A DNA stretch of 64,000 nt, from the NCBI GenBank assembly GCA_010279815.1, contig QEOQ01000014.1:201940-265939 (forward strand). The letters are read 5' to 3'. The notes beneath the pieces are model-generated. The model made no database searches and was not told the origin of the DNA. It worked only from the letters and a program-made list of their open reading frames with translations. Positions 12,101 through 22,884 of the stretch are shown here, one piece after another. The translations under genes were made by a program, and so were the position numbers. The stretch is from Brachionus plicatilis. Its lineage: Eukaryota > Rotifera > Eurotatoria > Ploima > Brachionidae. Each line of letters starts with the position of its first letter. Position 1 is the first letter of the stretch.

Positions 12101-12306
12101 AGTTGCAAAACTTTTAGATAATTACTTTTGATAATGCATGTGATAATTAAAATGATAAATGAAAAACAAAATAAATGTTATAAAGCATAATATGTAAAAA
12201 ATCTAGATGAATTTGCTTAGATTTTATGAAGTATAAATCTAGGCAATTTCAGGCTTCATTTTTAACTTTAAAAAAATTAAATTTGATTAAAATTAAGTCA
12301 AACAAA

Positions 12307-12960
12307 ATGGTTCAATACAAACTTTACTATTTTAATGCTAGAGGCAGAGCAGAATTTATCAGATTTATCTTTGCTGCAGCGGGACAAGAATATGAAGAAA
12401 TTGGTTTTGAAATAGAACAATGGCCAGAATATAAAGCAAAATCTCCTCTAGGTCAGGCTCCTTTTTTAGAAGTTGTTGAAAATGGTCAGACTTTTCAACT
12501 GGGGCAATCATTAACAATCGCTAGATATCTTGCTCGAAAATTCGATTTGGCCGGTAAAAGTGCTGAAGAACAAGCCAAAGCTGAGATGTACGCCGACCAA
12601 GTTTTTGATTTATTGAATGAAATGGTTAAAGTTCATTTTGAAAAAGATATCACACGCAAAATTGAAGCAGCCAACAAATTATTTACTGAATCTATACCTA
12701 ATTCTTTAAAAGTTTTTGACAATAAAATTGCTAAAAATGGCTCAGGATATTTGGTTGCCAGTGGATTGACTTGGGCTGATTTATTCTTGGCTGATTTCCT
12801 TGACCGGCTTCGCGAAAAGAAAGACATTTTGCTCTCTAATGCACCAGCGGTAAAATCATTGTATGAAAAAGTACTTGATCACCCCAAAGTTTCTAAATGG
12901 ATTGCCAAAAGACCTAAAACCGAGAAGTATCTATACCAAAAACCACAAAATTTTGATTAA
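12307..12960 (+). CDS. Glutathione S-transferase, sigma class
   Basis: Single-exon gene, 217 residues, the normal length for a cytosolic GST. It conjugates glutathione to electrophiles, or in some sigma enzymes isomerises prostaglandin H2. The N-terminal thioredoxin-like domain (1 to about 78) starts MVQYKLYYFNARGRAEFIR, with the sigma-type catalytic Tyr8 and the RGRAE motif. SPLGQAPFLEV contains the cis-Pro, and GQSLTIARYLARK supplies the Gln-Ser glutathione contact. The helical C-terminal domain ends YLYQKPQNFD. I chose the ATG at 12307 because homology begins there; an in-frame ATG at 12226 precedes a Lys-rich stretch untypical of the family. It is the nearest gene to the reductase and shares an upstream block with it. 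Class assignment is confident, the substrate is unknown. Confidence 0.93.
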   Translation: MVQYKLYYFNARGRAEFIRFIFAAAGQEYEEIGFEIEQWPEYKAKSPLGQAPFLEVVENGQTFQLGQSLTIARYLARKFDLAGKSAEEQAKAEMYADQVFDLLNEMVKVHFEKDITRKIEAANKLFTESIPNSLKVFDNKIAKNGSGYLVASGLTWADLFLADFLDRLREKKDILLSNAPAVKSLYEKVLDHPKVSKWIAKRPKTEKYLYQKPQNFD

Positions 12961-14423
12961 TAAATAAAATAGTTTTAAAAAGTCGTATTTATAATAATTT
13001 TATAAAATTTTTAAATTATTTTATAGACCAATAAACACATATTTAATTCTTTGCTATTTGTTTTTTTTAATGAACAAAAAAATACAAAAACCAAAAAAGA
13101 ATCAGAATTAATAAACTAAAAATATTAAGTTTTTAATACTCAATAAGTAAAAAAATTAAGATCTCAAAATAAAATACACGAAAATAAATTTGGCTTAAGA
13201 CATTATGTCTAGCTTAAAATTTATCAAAGATACTAAGTTTACGTAATTTTATGAAATTAAATTTTAATTCCCTGGATATAAGTAAAATTTGATATATGAT
13301 TCTGGTGAAAATGAAAAAGGCAATTTCGTAATTTGATTTTGGGATTTTTTCTAATTTTTCAATTTACAATTAAAAACAAAAATTAAAAGCTTTGTGCTTC
13401 TATAAGCTTTGAGAAAAAATTCTAATATCATGACTTATACCTGCTGAAGTTTTTGCTATTTAAAGTGCTGTTTATACAATAAATGATCCTGAAAAATATT
13501 CAATAATATTTTTTTTACTTTTTTTAAGTGCTATTTTTAATTTTTACACTTTTTAGCAGTTAAAAGATTTTAAATTTTACAAGATAATTTTGTTTTTTGG
13601 AAAATTTTTTAACTCGTTCCAAACCATTTTATGGGATTAAGATCTGAGAATTTTGAATGTAGATCGAATTTTTGATTAGTTTTATTTAAAATTTATTTTT
13701 AAATATGATTTTTTAATTTTTTGATTTTTTTTGACGAGTTATTTAAAGGTCTATTTGAAACACTTAATTAGGTTTAATCAACAGATTAAAAAACTTAATT
13801 TAATCCTAGGATGCATTATTCTTTAAATTTTTTAATCAGATAGATATTTTGGTTTTAAAATAGTGAAGGCTTTTTTAAGTAAAATTTAATATTCCTGGAG
13901 AATTCAGATAGTTACATTTAAAAAGTTGTTTTCAACTCTATTGTTTAAATTAGAAAATTTTCACTATCAGGAATGAATTATTTCGGTAAAATATTCTGTA
14001 CAAGATGCTTAAATTCGACTTTTAAAATCGAATAAAATAAATATATCCATTGAGATAATTAAATGTTTTGATAAAACCAAGCAGTTGATTTAATTCAAGC
14101 TTTAAGCTTTAATTAAAAAAGAAATGATTGGAAAATGAAACAAACTCAATTAAAAAAAAATTAGATTTAGATTTAAAATTTGCAACATCATTGTGAAAAA
14201 TAAATATATACAAAGCTGAATAAGAGTCTGTTGGCTTTATAAATAATCGGATATTTACAAAGAAAGAACTTTTATTTTGGAAAATAAATTAAAATAAAAA
14301 ATTGCACGATCATATTGTGTTCTAAAACATTAAATGTAACACAAACTCAATAATGAGTTGACAAAAACTAGGTATAAATAATTGGAATTTTTTTTCGGAT
14401 TTTCAAGAAATTAGAAAATTAAA
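12961..14423. other. Spacer between GST and reductase
   Basis: AT-rich with no gene seen. A likely polyadenylation signal AATAAA lies just after the GST stop at about 12963. The second copy of the shared upstream block is at 14155-14330. Confidence 0.5.
14155..14330 (+). promoter_or_regulatory. Upstream block shared by GST and reductase, copy 2
   Basis: Homologous to 11938-12100. It shares TTTGCAACATCATTGTGAA, TCGGATATTTACAA, AAAGAACTTTTATTTTGG and TTGCAC in the same order. It lies about 95-270 bp upstream of the reductase start. Regulatory function is inferred only from its duplicated position. Confidence 0.55.
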
Positions 14424-15474
14424 ATGAGCAATAAGGAAAAGTTAATTTTAGTGACGGGAGCAAGTGGTTTCATTGCTCTTAATGTAATTGAACAATTGGC
14501 CAAACTACCACATCGTGTAAGAGCCACAGTGCGAAATTCAAAAGATGAAAAAAAAGTTGAAATAGTCAAAAGAGCTGCAAAGGGAAGCAAACATCCGATT
14601 GAGATTGTATCGGCCGATTTGCTTAAAGCCGACACTTGGGCCCAAGCATGCAAAGGAGTCGAGTAATAACTTTTCTTTATACTCAATTAATAAGAAATAG
14701 AAATAAATAAAAAATAATTTTAGCATTGTTTTGCATTTGGCAAGTCCATTTCCGGCCGAAACTCCCGAAGATCCAGAAAACAATTTATTTAAACCAGCCA
14801 TTGATGGCACTAAAAATGTGCTTAGCGCAGCACATGCAGCTAAAGTAAGCCGTGTGGTATTAACTTCAAGTTGTGCTTCAGTTTACAATTTTGGAAGCAA
14901 AAATAAAGTTTTTACAGAGAAAGACTGGAATGATCCTGAAACCTCACCACCATATGTAAAATCAAAAATTTTAGCCGAAAAATGTGCTTGGGATTTTGTA
15001 GCAGAAAAAAAAAAGAAATGCGAAAAATGCTTCGAATTAGCTGTCATTAATCCATGTTTTGTTTTTGGTCCATCACTAGGAGATTCGACTTCTCTTGGAA
15101 CATCAGAAAAGTTTATTTCGGATTTAATGCTGGGCAAAAAAGAAAAAGATAATGAATTTTACATTGGCCACTGTGATGTTAGAGACGTGGCTTTGGCTCA
15201 TTTGAAAGCAGCTTTTTTGCCTCAAGCTGCTGGTCACAGACACATCATTGAAACAAAATGGGGTTCCAATAGAGAAGTATTTGAAATTCTCAAGAAGAAA
15301 TATGCCAATCAAGGATATAAATTCATAACTGAATTTGAAAAAGCTGAAAATCCCAACAATAAATCAGATACTACCCGGATGACAAAGGTGCTCGGCGTAC
15401 CAGCAACTGACTACGAAAAGACTATAATAGATATGGCCGAGAGCTTAATCAAATCGGGCGTAATTAAAAAATAA
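14424..15474 (+). CDS. NAD(P)-dependent extended SDR, dihydroflavonol-4-reductase-like
   Basis: Two exons, 14424-14662 and 14724-15474, with a 61 bp intron; the product is 329 residues, normal for the family. These are Rossmann-fold NAD(P)H-dependent reductases of aldehydes and ketones in the extended short-chain dehydrogenase family. The nucleotide-binding motif VTGASGFIALNV is near residue 10. The splice joins KGVD to IVLHLASPFP, a hallmark of the DFR/cinnamoyl-CoA reductase group. TSSCASVY supplies the active-site Ser, and YVKSK is the catalytic YxxxK. NPCFVFGPSL and DVRDVALAH are also typical. It lies downstream of the sigma GST, and a truncated inverted copy of its 3' half is at 9145-9989. 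The natural substrate cannot be deduced; animal members are often carbonyl or methylglyoxal reductases. Confidence 0.9.
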
Positions 15475-15815
15475 TTGAATTTTTTTGTGTTAGCTCCTCC
15501 AAATTTACAGTATTTTATTATCTCTTACAATAAATAAATGCTTTAGTTTTAGATCTTATTTAGAGTTTGAATATTTTTTAAAATTAAAATCAATAAAATT
15601 TATCTTTCTTTTTGATTGATACTCAAATATTATGACTTTTGTTTTAAATTAAAAAAAAAAGAAATTATCTTTTTGTAATTTATTCAAGTTTGACTTGAAT
15701 TTTGATATTGATCCAAATATTTTTTTTTATTTCAGTTTTTTTGGTCAAGAATTAAATAAATAAGGAATAATTAAATTTATTATTTTTTTTTATTATATTG
15801 AAGTATTTTTTTATT
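14967..15815. repeat. Parental arm of the inverted duplication
   Basis: The 3' part of reductase exon 2 plus about 340 bp of 3' flank, repeated in inverse orientation at 9145-9989. The arms are about 5 kb apart and bracket the GST gene, so the region could form a large hairpin or recombine to invert the GST. Confidence 0.85.
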
Positions 15816-16913
15816 ATGAAATATCGATTGTTTGACCATAGAGTTCTCTGATTCTTAATAAGGAATTACTTAACATAACTTTATAAGTATGGTTAAGTTA
15901 TATTTTTAGATTCGACAATTTAAATCCTCATTTTATTCAAAAGCCGCAAATTTTATTTTATTCCATATATCTTGAGAAAAGAAATTAAAATGTTTATACT
16001 TTAAAATTGTTCTAAACTTTTTATGTCTTATCAATCTTACTATATTTTTTTTTTTTTTGCAAAAACGTTTTTATCAAAAATTAGAAGAATAAACAATAAA
16101 AACAAAAAAATTAGAAAAATATTAATAATAAGCTACGGTTAACAATTTGCTGAGGCGCTCAACTAGGACTTGTTGATCACTTTTTTATTTTATTTATATT
16201 TTCACATCGGTTTTATTTCAATCAAATTAACATTTATTAAGAATATTTTTTTTTCGAATTTTGCTAAATTAATAATTTCCCATTTTTAAAATTTTTCAAA
16301 GCTTGTCCCGACTATAAAAAAACTTTTTTGTTTAAATAATTATTATGTATTTAATTTTTTTTCAGCAATTAGATTGCACCATCATTTCAAAGTATAAAAT
16401 GATTTGTCAAATTTGATAAATATCAATTTTTTTAAGTTTTATATTTTTAGCGTAATATAAAGAAGTATGTTGATTTTTTATAAATTTAAATCAAAATTTA
16501 AATCTTAAATATCAATTTTAAATTTTCAAATTATTTTTAATTTAAATTTCAAGCAGCACTAAAATAAAAATTGATATCAAATGACCGATAAATATTTTAA
16601 AGACTAAAAATCTTATTGATATATCTATACCATATCATAACCAACTTGACATTACTCAAATAATTAGATCGTAAAATTGGCTCTTGTTAATACTCAAGCG
16701 AAAACAAAGAAAAAATACTAATTTGCATTTTGCTCTAAATAATCAATGGGGAATAAAACTCTTAGTGAATTTTGATTGAATTAATTATGGTTCATCTAAT
16801 TTATTAAATCGTTATAAATCAGACAAAATTCAAGCATTTTTACTCATTTTCAAATAAAGAAATTTATTTTTAAATAACTTCAAACATTTTGAATTAAAAT
16901 TTAGCAGAAAGAA
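15816..16913. other. Spacer between reductase and ZC4H2
   Basis: Very AT-rich. I see no gene, RNA or clear repeat; the proximal part must hold the ZC4H2 promoter. Confidence 0.4.
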
Positions 16914-18199
16914 ATGACAAGTTCAGTTTGTTCGAACAGCACAGAAGAATTAAAAGCATTTAATGGTGGTCCGAATGAAGAGCAGAGTCAAACTAATCAA
17001 ATAGAACAAGTTTCTAATGAAAATGAACCAATTTCGGATGACAAGTCGAAGCAGATTGACAACGATCACGACGAGTCCAACAATCCGATAGAAATTTTCA
17101 AAAAACTTGAAATTCTTAAAGAAATAAAGTAATTTTTTTTTACAATTAACAATAAAAAAAATATACCAAATTTTTAATCAAAATTATCTTCCATTTTTTA
17201 CAGAATAAAATCTAATGAATTAGAAAAACTGAAAACCAAATTGGTTGATGAAGTTGACACAATAGAAACAGAGAACAAAAGTATTATCACCTACCAGTCT
17301 GAACTGGACGCTTTGGTCAAAGAAAAAATCGAACAAATGGAAATACTGCAGCAAATTCAAGAGGACATAAATGTGGTATTAAAAAAAATATTTTTTTTTA
17401 TTTTAAATAAAATATAAAAAAAAATTTTTTTTACTAAAAAATAGATGGAAAGTACCATCAAGCAAGCAGACGAAGATAAAACGCGCTCAATTCAGAATGC
17501 TCTTCAGCTTCACGTTGACTATGAGCCTCTGAAAGAGCAAGTCAACCATCTAAGGGCATCAATTGGACTTGAAAAATTGAATGACAACATTGACATATCT
17601 GTACTTGAAAATTATTTAGAGTAATTAATTTTTTATTTTTGGGTAGAAAAAAAAATAATGTTTTATAAAGTAAATTTAACCCGTTTGGGTCTAAACAAGA
17701 AAAGCCCAAAAATGAATCTACGCCAAGCTTCAAGAGCCATGAGGATGGAAGATTTTACGAAAGAAATCATCACCAAAATTCGGTTTCAATTCACCAGCCA
17801 ATTGCGATGCCAGCATTCAACCCTTTCACTAATTTCAACCACAACATTTCCAAAAGGGTCCAAGAGTACCAGATGTCTCCAAATGTTAAAGTGGCCAAAA
17901 GTCCGCCGCGAATGGCTGTGCCTGCTCAAATATCTTCCGAGGAGTTCAACAAACATTTCAATAAATTTATCATGAACCAAAATAAGGCAGGTGTTGCCAA
18001 TGTCCCGGCCGTTCAGGCGAACCCGATGCCGCATTCGTTCAGACAGCAGCCTCCTCCCATGAAAGCGTGCCTCTCGTGCAATCAGCAGATTCACAGAAAT
18101 GCTCCCATTTGTCCGCTGTGCAAGGCCAAGAGCCGGTCCAGAAATCCAAAAAAGCCCAAAAAAAAAATGGAACAATCATCGTCAATTTCGCCAAATTAA
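16914..18199 (+). CDS. ZC4H2: ZC4H2-family zinc-finger coiled-coil protein
   Basis: Four exons: 16914-17128, 17204-17375, 17445-17620 and 17671-18199 (1092 nt, 363 residues). Introns are 75, 69 and 50 bp and phase is kept throughout. Vertebrate ZC4H2 is a nuclear and postsynaptic protein of neural development, reported to modulate BMP/Smad signalling and RNF220. Residues 60-160 form a coiled coil aligning with the human N-terminus ([26 protein letters not shown]). The C-terminus is almost identical to human: [20 protein letters not shown] then [20 protein letters not shown], with the four zinc cysteines between about 321 and 338. Unlike human (224 residues), it has an acidic N-terminal extension of about 60 residues and a longer variable linker. 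The start is the first in-frame ATG. The stop is 269 bp before the next gene on the same strand. Confidence 0.94.
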
Positions 18200-18468
18200 A
18201 ATTTTCTATTTTTCTCACTCTTTAATTTTGTTAAGTTTAAATATTGTGACTTTAATAATTTTTTTGAATAAAATTTTTTTAATAAAATTTTCATATTAAA
18301 AAAAAAAATTAAATTTTCAAATTAAATGAATGGGCTGAAATTAGTTCCGAATTTAACAAAATTTTGAATTAACTAAACTAATTTTGAAGCATACATTAGA
18401 AAATTATTAAGCTATAAATAGTTGTTAATATTTGTATAAAACAAACGAGTGGAGCACAACAGACTAAA

Positions 18469-19680
18469 ATGCTTGGCAATCGAACCACAAAAAATGATCA
18501 AGATGAGAAAAAGACTTCTCTTGGTGAAAAAATTGATGTAAATATTGACCAAAATGAATTGGAAAAAGGAAGCCATATGTCATCAAATGTAAATAAAAAA
18601 TAAATTAAAGCTTAAATAATTATTTAATTTTAAGGATAAATTTTCACTTATTGATTTTGAGCTTAAGAGGACTATTGGCACCGGCTCATTTAGCCGGGTC
18701 ATGCTTGTCCGAAACCTAAAATCAAACAAGTACTATGCCATGAAAATTTTGGACAAACAAAAAGTAATTTAAAAAAAAAAAATTTTCAAACATTTTTTTT
18801 ATTAAAATAAAAATTTAAAAATTCTAAAAAATATTTTATTTTTTCTAAAATTTTTTTAATCAAGGTAATTAAATTAAAACAAGTGGAGCATACTTTGAAC
18901 GAGAAAAAAATTCTCCAAGCAATCAGCTTTCCGTTTTTAGTCAATCTAGCCTATTCGTTCAAAGACAACCTGTACTTGTTCATGGTACTTGAGTTTGTGC
19001 CAGGTGGGGAGATGTTCTCGCATTTGAGGCGAATGGGCCGCTTCTCGGAGACCCATGCCCGCTTCTATGCCTCACAAATCGTGCTCACATTCGAGTACTT
19101 GCACTACTTGGAAATTTTGTACCGGGACTTGAAGCCCGAAAATTTGCTAATCGACTCGGACGGCTACATTAAAGTGACCGATTTCGGCTTTGCCAAAAGA
19201 GTCAAGGGTCGCACTTGGACACTGTGCGGCACGCCAGAGTACCTGGCCCCGGAGATCATTTTGTCCAAAGGCTACAACAAGGCCGTGGACTGGTGGGCCC
19301 TGGGAGTTCTCATTTATGAAATGGCAGCGGGCTATCCACCTTTTTTTGCCGACCAGCCAATTCAAATATACGAAAAAATAGTGAGCGGAAAAGTGCGGTT
19401 TCCCTCTCACTTCAGCTCGGATCTAAAAGACCTGCTGCGCAACCTGCTCCAGGTGGATTTGACCAAGAGATTCGGCAATCTGAAAAACGGAGTCGATGAC
19501 ATCAAGGGCCACAAGTGGTTTTCGCCCACGGACTGGATTGCTGTCTATGAGAAAAAAGTGGAGGCTCCGTTCATACCCAGATGCAAGGACGGCGATGCGA
19601 GCAACTTTGACGAGTATGATGAAGAGCCTCTTAGGACTTCGCCCACATGCAAATTCGAAAAAGAGTTCGCTGAATTTTAA
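18469..19680 (+). CDS. PRKACA: cAMP-dependent protein kinase (PKA) catalytic subunit
   Basis: Exons 18469-18588, 18635-18763 and 18865-19680, all phase 0, give 354 residues (human C-alpha 351). It is an AGC-family Ser/Thr kinase held inactive by regulatory subunits and released by cAMP. Seen: [10 protein letters not shown] (catalytic Lys), [30 protein letters not shown] including the activation-loop Thr, [18 protein letters not shown], and the C-terminal hydrophobic motif FAEF. Two oddities are supported by clear reading. The glycine loop is GTGSFS, with Ser60 in place of the third Gly. The N-terminus is MLGN, so Gly is at position 3 and not available for the N-myristoylation seen in human C-alpha. 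Residues 1-40 are otherwise divergent; an alternative first exon could exist. The symbol denotes family; C-alpha, beta and gamma are vertebrate paralogues. Confidence 0.95.
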
Positions 19681-19858
19681 TCCTATTCTAATTTTGTATT
19701 CTTATCATGAAAAAAAAAATTAAAAAAAAAAAAAATTTGTAAAATTTTCGTTCTAAATATTTATTATTTTATTATTTAGCTTTAGGAATATTCATGACAA
19801 TATTTATGCGCCCTTTTTTTCTAGCCCAAAATCATCCCGAATCAGTTTTTAATCTTTA

Positions 19859-20071
19859 TTAGAGGCGTTTTAAATTGAATATTTGCTCATTTAAGTTTTT
19901 TTTTATTGAGTTGTTTTTTAGCTGAAATTTACCAACAGATTGGATAGCTGGCGGACTTTGGACCGGCTGGGAAAGCGTACCATTCCATAGCTTTAAATGA
20001 GAGGGTAAAGTTGCGCAGTTGTCTTCGTTCATGTGCATAACACTAGCGGCATCAACAGAAATTTTATTCAT
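19859..20071 (-). CDS. Hypothetical small protein
   Basis: A 70-codon open frame starting ATG at 20071 (MNKISVDAASVMHMNEDNCA) and convergent with the PKA gene. It is less AT-rich and less repetitive than its flanks, and contains LPSHLKLWNGTLSQPVQSPP; the C-terminal third is Asn/Lys/Leu-rich. No signal peptide, transmembrane segment or known domain is seen. It could be a genuine small gene, the last exon of a spliced gene lying toward 20988, or chance. Confidence 0.35.
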   Translation of the reverse strand: MNKISVDAASVMHMNEDNCATLPSHLKLWNGTLSQPVQSPPAIQSVGKFQLKNNSIKKNLNEQIFNLKRL

Positions 20072-20987
20072 TGTTATTAAATTAAATTTTTTTTTTTTTC
20101 ATTTTTTTAAATAACAGATATTTCACATAAATCATAAGCATACAAATCTGAAATAATTGAAATCATGAATTTAATTTAATTTTTTTTTCTTCTTTTCATG
20201 TAATTTCGCTCTTTTTTTAAATGAAATTCAAGTCCTTTTATTTTAATTTTTTTTAATCTAAATAATTTTAAATAAATTTTCTTTCAATTAATTTTTTTTC
20301 CTTTATCTGATCGTAAATTTAGGTGCAATAAAATTCACATTTTAAAATTTTTATTTATTTGAGCTTAAATGCATTTGTTTTTTTGATGATTGTGAAAAAA
20401 AAAATTTAATTAAATTTTGATAAAAAATAAGAAATTGTCTTCAAAAATTTTATTCAAAAGTAAATTGAAATTTAAAACCAAGAAATATAAGATTTAAAAA
20501 AGAAACCAGAATCCCAAATAGTTTTTATTATTTTTGTAATAGAAACTTTTTGTTCACCTTTTTTATTTTTTAAGCACAAACAATTTATGGTTTGATTAAT
20601 AGATAAAATTTTCATGATCTAACTAAAGATTGATATTACTTTCCGGACACATCATAAACAAATATTTACTTTACTCCGGAGTTTTTTAACAATTCATTCT
20701 ATAATTTAAAAAAAAGCTGATGTTTAATTTGTTTCCGATTGATTTCAAGATAAACTATAATTTATTTTAAAGGAAATTTATTTAGGAAATAGTGTGAGTA
20801 GAATTTTTCAAAATAAATAATCTGTAAAATCTAATCAATAAAATAATTGAAATAATTGCCATCAATCAACTTCTTTAAACCAAATTATTAAAACCAAGTC
20901 TAAAAAAAAAAAAAAAATCATGGTTACAAATTTATTTAAAAATTCTAAAAACCATAACAAAAAAAATCATTTTGTTGAAAAAAAAAG
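20072..20987. other. Spacer, no gene seen
   Basis: Extremely AT-rich with homopolymer A and T runs. No supported feature apart from the presumed promoter of the RING/WD40 gene. Confidence 0.4.
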
Positions 20988-22884
20988 ATGACTTCTAATG
21001 ACCATTGTCTAGAATCCAATACCAATGAGACCATACAAAATTGTGCTTTTTGCCACGAAGAATTCAACAGCGAGCCGTTTAGACTTGAGTGCGGCAGCAT
21101 AATTTGTAAAATTCACTTTGATTGTGTCGACAGTGGTGAGCTGTATTCTTGTTGTATTTGTGGAAAAAGCCATGTCTTTGAAGAGACTACAGATTTGTCC
21201 TACAAAAAAGAAATCTTGATCCCAAAGCTTAAAAAAATGGTTTCAGAGATGAAACAACGTCTTGAATTCTATGAATCTGTGTCCCAGGATCCGGTCAAAT
21301 TTCTAAACTCGAGTCTTATGGAGCTCAAAGAAAAAACACAAGAGCGCAAAGATCAGCTAAAACAGATAGTCAAGGACCATTATGAAGAGAGTCGGACAAA
21401 ATCCATCCCAGAACTGGTCGAGACCAGTTGTCTGAGAGAACAATGCATTAAATTGAACAATTTTTCCACTGAACTAGAAAAGTTTACTCAATATTTAAGG
21501 ACAAACCAGAATTTTTATGTCTATCATGTTTATGGCCACAAACTGAGATTAGTAAACAAAATTTTGGAGAGAAAAATTCAGAAAATGAAGGACGATATAC
21601 TGGTCAAAATTTTGGAATCGCTTTCAATTGAAAAAACAAACATACCAGATCTACTAGTGGAAACTTTAGGCACTATTGGTATAAAATCGGTAAATAAACA
21701 AAAAAAAAATTTTTTTTTAATTTTTTTTAATTTTTAAAATTTTTTTTTTAATTTTAATTTAAAAAAAAATTTTTTTAATATCTTTTTTTCTAAAGACTAA
21801 AGAAAACATTCTGCTGAGCAAAGATATAAATGGTCAAGTTAAAGTATGGGATTTGAATAAAGAAAATTGCCTTTACACAATAAATTTACGTCAATCTTTT
21901 GAATTCTATTTGAATCTTTTCTCCAAAGAAAAATACCTAGAGCTATTGTTTAATGAAGAAAAAAAGCCGAATATTTTATTAAATATTTACAGTCATTTGA
22001 TAAACGAGGCTAAAATTGATCTAAAAAATCAAACTATTTCATGCTCTAAAGTCCTGAAGATAAATACAATTGAGGAAAAAACTGTCAATTGTCTGCTGGT
22101 TGTCACCGAGAAAGCCAAAGTTGTGGTTTATGACTTGAGAAAAAATGAGCGTGAAATGCTGGCTCTTGATCTTGTCGAGGACAGCTCTGAAGTAATGGAA
22201 GCGTGTTGCTTGGATTATTTTAACCAAGATTTATGTTTGCCAATGGCTTGTGGCTTTGCTAATGGCGATGTGGCCTTATTGAGCATTTCAAAAGAAAACC
22301 AGTACTTTGACAAGCCTGAGAGTTGCGGAGAAATTCCGCAGTTTTTTAAATTTTGGCTGCAGCCTCATTCGGCACCTGTAGTTTATCTGAAATTCAAAAC
22401 ATTTGCTTCTGTTTCAGAGTCTGTTGAAAAATTGATGCTTGTTTCGGCATCAAGTGATGGTCTGGTGCGAAAATGGACTCAAATCTGTGACAAAAATTTT
22501 GAGTTTGAATTGAGCCAGGAGCTTAGCTGTGACCAATTTAGTTGTTGTGAGCTATTGAATGAAAACCAAATAGTCTTTGGCTTGGTGAATGGATTAGTTA
22601 AAATAAAAAATTTTGATGGAGTGCAAATAAAGGAAATTAAGGCTCACACTGAAAGAATAAAGAGTGTTGTTTCGAAAAGTTCCGAAGAGCTCATTACTTG
22701 CTCGGAAGACAAATTCATAAAAGTTTGGAACCATAAAACTGGATCATGTGTATCTAGATTTGCTTCGCATTTTGATGTGATTGAATCAATCGAGCTTATT
22801 GAGCTCAATGACTTTAGAAAATTTGTTAATGATAAAAGAATAGAGGCCAAAATTAGTCAGGTGTCATTGGAACTCTCTAAATAA
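20988..22884 (+). CDS. RING-like zinc finger, coiled-coil and WD40 protein
   Basis: Two phase-0 exons, 20988-21689 and 21796-22884, give 596 residues. Residues 17-60 hold a cysteine/histidine cluster with the order CxxC-x11-C-x4-C-xx-H-xx-C-x7-C-C-x-C, resembling a RING or B-box. Residues 70-230 are Lys/Glu-rich and probably coiled coil. The second exon contains at least four WD40-type units with GQVKVWDLN, LVSASSDGLVRKWTQ, GLVNGLVKIKN and ITCSEDKFIKVWNHKTG. The overall order resembles ubiquitin-ligase scaffolds such as TRAF7, but I recognise no specific orthologue. A ubiquitin-ligase role is only suggested by the zinc cluster. The C-terminus stops soon after the last WD unit, so the propeller may be incomplete or use divergent blades. 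Confidence 0.8.

Larger units (their letters stand above)
10220..12306. other. Spacer upstream of GST, with repeat copies
   Basis: AT-rich with no supported gene. It contains the family B repeat copy at 11490-11740 and the block shared with the reductase promoter at about 11938-12100. An in-frame upstream ATG at 12226 would add 27 Lys/Leu-rich residues to the GST, but this is more likely 5' UTR. Confidence 0.5.

Noticed and set aside
12226..12306. N-terminal extension of the GST
   Set aside because: Lys/Leu/Asn-rich and absent from the family; sigma GSTs begin at the MVQYKLYYF equivalent.
16914..22884. ZC4H2, PKA and RING/WD40 genes as an operon
   Set aside because: Same strand and one short gap (269 bp), but the second gap is 1.3 kb and no spliced-leader acceptor pattern was seen. 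Cannot be supported from sequence alone.
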